Source: Phoronis australis (Eukaryota; Phoronida; Phoronidae). Taken from it: a DNA stretch of 64,000 nt. Under the pieces are notes generated by a model. It worked only from the letters and a program-made list of their open reading frames with translations. It was not told the DNA's origin and searched no databases. Positions 58,830 through 64,000 of this stretch are shown piece by piece (the stretch's first letter is position 1; every line of letters begins with the position of its first letter). The position numbers were made by a program, and so were the translations under genes. The stretch is from the NCBI GenBank assembly GCA_002633005.1, contig NMRA01000373.1, positions 62,001-126,000 on the forward strand, written 5' to 3'.

Positions 58830-59890
58830 ATTGTCTCTACAATCGCGCCAACTGTGTTTGAACGACTATATGCACACCCTAAAGAAAGACTTATATGTGT
58901 GTTTCATAGATTACACAAAGACGTTTGATAGAGTCAGACATTCAGAAATCATTAACATCTCCCTTAAAAGGGATATAAACATCGACAGTAAAGACCTCAG
59001 AATAATAAAGAATATGTATTGGGAACAAACAGCGGCTGTGAGAATGGGTGACAAAATCAGTGATTACCATCAGAGGAGTGAGACAAGGGTGTGTTCTCTC
59101 ACCTCGCCTGTTCCCTATCTACAGTGAGAAAGTAATGAGAAACATAATAGAGATGACAGTAATCAGTAAAAATGGGTATAACAAGTAAGCGAACAAATGG
59201 GACTGAGTCTTAATGCCAAGAAAACAGAAACAATGGTAATACCAAGGACAGCAATGTCACAGTCAATGGGAAAGCATTAACACAAGTGGATAACTTCAAA
59301 TACCTCGGAACCATGCTTAAGTGAAATCAAGTCCAGAATAGGAAAAGCAAAATCAGCCTTCCAAAATATAAAACACCTTTCCGTAAACAACAAAATATCC
59401 ATCAACCTAAGGAAAAGAATATACCAATGATATATAGAACTAATACTACTTTATGCCTGTGAAACATGGACAGTGAACTCTCAGGCCATAAAACACCTGG
59501 AAGCAGCAGAGATGTGGTTCTTAAGAAGAATGCTAAGAATACCATGGACGGTTAAAAAGACAAACGAAGACGTACTGAGAGAGGTAGACACAAACCGAAT
59601 ACTGCTGAAGAACATCAGAAGAAGAGAAGCAAAGGTCTTCGGTCATATCATGAAGAAAGGTGGACTAGAACACCTGGTAACAACTGGTAAACTAGATGGG
59701 AAAAGAAGTCGAGGACGCCAAAGAACATAACTACTGGTTGGACTGTCGACGTGGCTGCAAACACCGGGAAATATTGTCACCATTGGAGCAACGAGAGAGA
59801 GAGAGGGAGAGAGAGATGGAGAACCATAGTGGCCAACGCCTACCGGCAGGGCACTTGAGGAGAAGGATGCGCACCCCGATTAGCAGCTAA
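58830..59890 (+). mobile_element. Decayed LINE relic upstream of the receptor gene
   Basis: Frames encode KDLYVCFIDYTKTFDRVRHS and MYWEQTAAVRMG (58831-59127), the RT region before the YADD box. At 59473-59730 they encode WFLRRMLRIPWTVKKTNEDV and KVFGHIMKKGGLEHLVTTGK, then GKRSRGRQR, the C-terminal tail of RTE/RT-endonuclease LINEs. The middle is internally deleted. Near the end a GA-rich run replaces part of the tail. No terminal repeats seen. Confidence 0.83.
59793..59816. repeat. (GA)n simple repeat inside the LINE tail
   Basis: A run of GA dinucleotides interrupted once by GGG. It lies where the LINE tail would encode REREAW-like residues, so it probably expanded from coding sequence. Confidence 0.8.
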
Positions 59891-60223
59891 TCAGCGCTGT
59901 TTACACGGAATGACAGGCTACTCTGACACGCTACCTTGCGATTCGATCTAGAGCGATTCTGTATATTAGCTTAAATAGAGCGCTTCATGTTCAATCGCAC
60001 AATAGCACCTAATCAGCGATTTACCTCTTTAGAACACCAGGGGGCGCTGCTTACAGGGAATGACGGCTACTCTGACGGGCTACCTCGCAAATTGTGGCAA
60101 TTCTGCATAATATTAGCATCGTTTGAAGGCTTTCAATAACATATCAGCAGCTAACCAGCAATTCTACAACTGCACTACAACACCAGGTCCGCTGCTTACA
60201 CGAATGACTTTCTACTCTGACTG

Positions 60224-60815
60224 TAGTGGCGGATCTAGGATATCACAAAGGGGGGGGGGCCCAACATTTTGTCCGGCTGTAAGCATTTGCGCCAACCACG
60301 TTTGTTGATGCGTATAGCACCNNNNNNNNNNNNNNNNNNNNNNNNNNNNNNNNNNNNNNNNNNNNNNNNNNNNNNNNNNNNNNNNNNNNNNNNNNNNNNN
60401 NNNNNNNNNNNNNNNNNNNNNNNNNNNNNNNNNNNNNNNNNNNNNNNNNNNNNNNNNNNNNNNNNNNNNNNNNNNNNNNNNNNNNNNNNNNNNNNNNNNN
60501 NNNNNNNNNNNNNNNNNNNNNNNNNNNNNNNNNNNNNNNNNNNNNNNNNNNNNNNNNNNNNNNNNNNNNNNNNNNNNNNNNNNNNNNNNNNNNNNNNNNN
60601 NNNNNNNNNNNNNNNNNNNNNNNNNNNNNNNNNNNNNNNNNNNNNNNNNNNNNNNNNNNNNNNNNNNNNNNNNNNNNNNNNNNNNNNNNNNNNNNNNNNN
60701 NNNNNNNNNNNNNNNNNNNNNNNNNNNNNNNNNNNNNNNNNNNNNNNNNNNNNNNNNNNNNNNNNNNNNNNNNNNNNNNNNNNNNNNNNNNNNCCCCCCC
60801 CTAAATCCGCCTATG
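60224..60815. mobile_element. Element with GGCGGAT..ATCCGCC ends, interrupted by the N gap
   Basis: Left end GTGGCGGATCTAGG plus a G run (60226-60260) and right end CCCCCCCTAAATCCGCCTA (60794-60812) are inverted to each other, with the 472-base gap between. A second end pair follows at 60868-60912. The contents are unknown. Such ends are common on DNA transposons of marine animals. Confidence 0.5.
60322..60793. other. Assembly gap (472 N)
   Basis: Unbroken N run between a G-rich and a C-rich inverted end. Open frames across it are artefacts. Confidence 0.99.
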
Positions 60816-61649
60816 TAATTAATAAACTCAACGTTTCCCTACGCTCTTGCTGTTTTATTTTTTTTGCGGCAGCCAAGGAGGGGGGGCCTGGCCCCCCTAA
60901 ATCCGCCCATGGACGGGCTACCTTGCGATTCTATCGATTCTGCATAATTATTAGCATCAATTGAAGGCTTTCAAACACATATAAGCAGCTAATCAGCGAC
61001 AGGGTGTTATTCCGTAGGCGATTTAGCCAATCCTTGGGCTTATGAAGCCATGAATATGGAGTAACATATGGAGGGGTCCATCGGACGGGGAGGGCCCGGG
61101 CAACATCGGGACTGGGGCGCACAGCGGTTCAGAAATATGGAGATGGTGGAACACAGGAACAAGAGAGCAGCGGGCTGACCTCATACAATGTTTTGGAGAT
61201 TATACATCGGAGATTATATGTGCAGTATTTCAGTAAAGTGCATTCTTTCGTTGGTACTGAAAGTCTTTTTGTAAGTCCTGGTAAAAAAATCTAGACAATC
61301 AGCAACCAATGCTACAGAGTCACGTTTTTTGTTATTTGCCGTGTTCGTGAAAGAAAACTGTAACGTACATTTATTGAAATTTAAGCTGTGGACTTACTAA
61401 ATTTCGTTTCTCACAGGGCTATTATAGAAATGTCACACAATGTCTGAAAGAGCTGGAAAAGTTTATAGTGTCCTACTTCAAATTTCAACTGTTAACTATT
61501 TCCTAAGTACCTTGAAAAGTTTGTTTATTCCGAACAAAATAGCAAAACATGCAAAAATTTCCATTACATTTGGTTATAGACTGTATTTGTTTCAAACTTG
61601 AACAGTGGCGTTTTAGCTATTTTAGTATGTATAAATCATATTGTTTTTC

Positions 61650-62020
61650 AGCCACTCATCTACACCGCAATCATGTTGGCCAGTTGTAACAACTTATGAA
61701 GTGAGACCAGTTTCGATAATTTGTTGTGACGCATCCTCGTGAAAGAAGAACAGTGGATTGAAGATTCCGCGAAAAAAGGAACTGGCCAATGGGTGACGCA
61801 ATATTTCATGTCGCCGTAAGCCGTCGCTAAAGATCACCCCACAACTTTAGCAGCAGAATTACGGTAGAACGCCATTTTTTCCAACACCGTTAAACAATTT
61901 AGTTTACTCAAGGAAGACTATAGTTTTTAATGACACTAATTTTGTGTCAGATTTTATCTTACCACTTTTTTACCCACATCGGCACAAAGCTGTATAATAG
62001 TATACAGCTTTGTAGCAAGG
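61650..62020 (-). repeat. Second copy of the THAP-element flank
   Basis: Matches about 45090-45470: shared words include TGAGACCAGTT, CTTCCAACACCG-like TTCCAACACCGTTAAA, CAGATTTTAT and TTTTTACCCACATCG. It stops before the THAP-coding part. Confidence 0.6.
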
Positions 62021-63124
62021 CTAGCTTGCTGGCTACAGTTAAGAGCTGCAGTGCGCACTTGACGTTTCCTGTTACTGTTATGGCCCGGTGATGTTTCACG
62101 GACTCAGACTTGCTATTTACTGCGTATATTTCATTCTTCACTACCACGAGCCACTTCCTAAGCATTTCGGACTCTCGAGGAAGTAAAAAAAACGATATAC
62201 CCGCTTTCTTCGCAGCTGCTTAGTTCGGATAAGTGGGAACGATGCACCGCAACATAGCGGCATTCTCTCTGCATATGAACCACTGACGTCGCTAGCGTCG
62301 TTTCTCACCTTCCTCACAGGTTAACGCGACACCTCTTGGCAAGGTAAGATCGACCGTGTGCGAGGCGATGTGGATATAGACCGATAAAGACAGCAAAATC
62401 GGGTGGCATTCTCCTTTAAGTCAGGACTAGTTCCCGTCACTGCAGACGGAGAGCCAGCTGAGTTTTCCCCTAGTGGACTTGCTTACCACCGTTTGCTCCC
62501 AGAATTGACTGCTTGTGGAAAACATCGAGCTCAATTTAGAATCAGATGGAGACCAAAAACAAATAAAACATGTACCCACCCTCAATTGTAGAGTTTGACT
62601 TTGGTGTGTCAGAGGAAATGTCCCAAAGAATTGTTCGAGCAACAGAATGTACTGATTCAGCTTGGTTCAGATGAGTTGTTATGCAGGTCACAAGTGTTCC
62701 AAAAATTTTAGAAATGAAGTTGGTACATACTTTTTGGCTTTGATAGGACAACAATTTGAAGGGTCACAACAATACTGTTTGAACATGACGTAGCCACAAC
62801 GCGCGTTCATTATAAAGCCTCCTCCAATCGTTTTGACAATCCTGTCATCTATGAAACAGCACGCGTGCGAAGTTCGCCGGGTACGACCCGAAGATTACAT
62901 GAAGCGCGTTGAACGAGAAACAAATTCGAAATGATTACTAACTTCGTTATAATTGTAGTTAGCAATTGTACCAGTAGCTGCAACGATATTTTGCTGTTGT
63001 CCACCTGTCTTTAACGTATAAGCGGGGGCTGGACCTTTTCTGCGTTGGATCGAACCCCAACGGGCCTGCATTTCTTCAAATTTAGGTTAATAAAGTTAAA
63101 TATAGTCTCGTTCTTAATGCCCGT

Positions 63125-63452
63125 GACTACTGTTAAGTCCGTTGAATTAAATGTAACCAAACTTACACAGTACAAGAGAACGTTTGTGTACAAATGTATT
63201 TATCTGATAACGGTTCTTTATCCTGAATTGAGAACAACAACTCCGAGGCACAGTTTTCAAGTATTTTTTCATGACGATTCTTGGAAAGAATGCAATCTGT
63301 AACGCGACTGTTGTGATGTCGGTTGAATTAAATGTAACCAACCTTGCATGTATAATCTGATAACGATTCTTTACCTTGCATTGAGAACGACAATTTCGAG
63401 GTATTGTTTTCCAAACATGTTTTCGTGACGATTCTTGGAAAGAACGCAAACG
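63125..63452. repeat. Two diverged tandem copies of about 150-180 bp
   Basis: Copy 1 (63125-63302) and copy 2 (63306-63452) share GTTGAATTAAATGTAACCAA, TCTGATAACG and GACGATTCTTGGAAAGAA. Overlapping open frames here are by-products of the repeat. Confidence 0.7.
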
Positions 63453-63660
63453 GAACCCTTCGGCAATCAATAACAGCAGCGTAGAATATGCATTTGAAAA
63501 CTGCACTCGTCGCCGGGATATTGTCACTCAACAGGAGATGTTTGTATGCAATTATAGATAACTTTTATTCGCCCTTAATATGCACATCTGATCAACATCA
63601 AAGAAACTTCCCTGAATAACGGACATCGTATTAAGTTTTATTCGACTATTCCCATACAAC

Positions 63661-63756
63661 GTGCCTACATTTTGAGAACCAGTTTTGTCTAATGAATAAA
63701 GGGCATTAAAATCCCCGTTATTCAATGAATAAAATTGGTTTTCAAAATGTGGGCAC
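63661..63756. repeat. Hairpin-forming inverted repeat
   Basis: Arm 63661-63697 (GTGCCTACATTTTGAGAACC...) is largely complementary to 63720-63756 (...GGTTTTCAAAATGTGGGCAC), with a short centre and some mismatches. Confidence 0.7.
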
Positions 63757-64000
63757 ATTATATCTGACTATTCACCAAGCAGATGCATTGTTTTTTAACG
63801 TTTTAGTGTTGTAGATGCCTGATTTAAATGACTCGGTGCTGTAATACACATGGCTTATTACGCTCTTAAAGGCGAAGGCAACCTGTTTCATGTTATTTTT
63901 AGCAAAAATAAGTTTCCTTTATTATCCCAGACATATTTTTCACTTATTTATTGCTTTTCTTAATTTAATTAATTACTCCGGAAATGACGTTTTGGGAGGC

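Larger units (their letters stand above)
60916..64000. other. Right end, no gene seen
   Basis: Apart from the THAP-element flank copy, the tandem copies at 63125-63452 and the hairpin at 63661-63756, no gene or RNA was recognised. Confidence 0.5.

Noticed and set aside
59696-59890. Arg/Glu-repeat small protein
   Set aside because: Translation of the (GA)n run inside the LINE tail.
60269-60964. 231-residue open frame
   Set aside because: Most of it is the N gap translated as X.

Overview
This is a window of animal (metazoan) nuclear DNA. It is AT-rich, has GT..AG introns of up to about 6 kb, and carries a dense load of decayed mobile elements (LINE, LTR, tRNA-SINE, MITE, THAP-type). There are single N bases inside homopolymers and one 472-base N gap, as in a draft assembly. 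The protein families (polycystin-1 with REJ, WSC, C-type lectin and discoidin domains) and the repeats fit a marine invertebrate, for example a hemichordate, echinoderm or lophotrochozoan. The sequence alone does not fix the species.

Almost the whole window is one minus-strand gene. Reading frames, splice signals and intron phases give 24 exons, from a signal-peptide start codon at 56739 down to 1271, and the gene runs off the left edge. All 23 exon joins keep one continuous frame (6771 coding bases, 2257 residues). The predicted protein is a large polycystin-1-family surface receptor. Its order is: signal peptide, C-type lectin domain (exons 1-3), WSC domain (exons 4-5), Ig/PKD-like modules (6-8), Cys-rich segment (9), PKD modules (10-13), PAN/Apple-like segment (14), F5/8 type C (discoidin) domain (15-18), about six to eight PKD modules in one 2.9-kb exon (19), then most of an REJ module (20-24). 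The GPS/GAIN, PLAT and membrane-channel parts expected of this family would lie left of the window. The PAN plus discoidin insertion inside the PKD array is the most unusual point.

Introns hold mobile DNA. Intron 17 carries a complete, recently inserted Ty3/gypsy-type retrotransposon (14601-18751) with identical 113-bp LTRs, a GGAAT target duplication and one frame break in the integrase. Intron 1 carries an antisense LINE relic (53395-55150), a foldback MITE (52133-52292) and a tRNA-like SINE head. Other introns carry a SINE next to exon 7, a paired MITE family (35311-35533, 42059-42288), a THAP-domain transposon relic (about 45080-45700), a 65-bp tandem repeat (32453-32703), a palindromic TCCTATAGGA-type satellite (about 7325-8222) with a perfect 37-bp inverted repeat, and an array of diverged repeat units (2160-5840) with a 581-bp tandem duplication.

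Right of the start codon (56740-64000) no gene was found. That part holds a second LINE relic (58830-59890), the N gap flanked by G/C-rich inverted repeats, a second copy of the THAP-transposon flank, and small duplications and hairpins.
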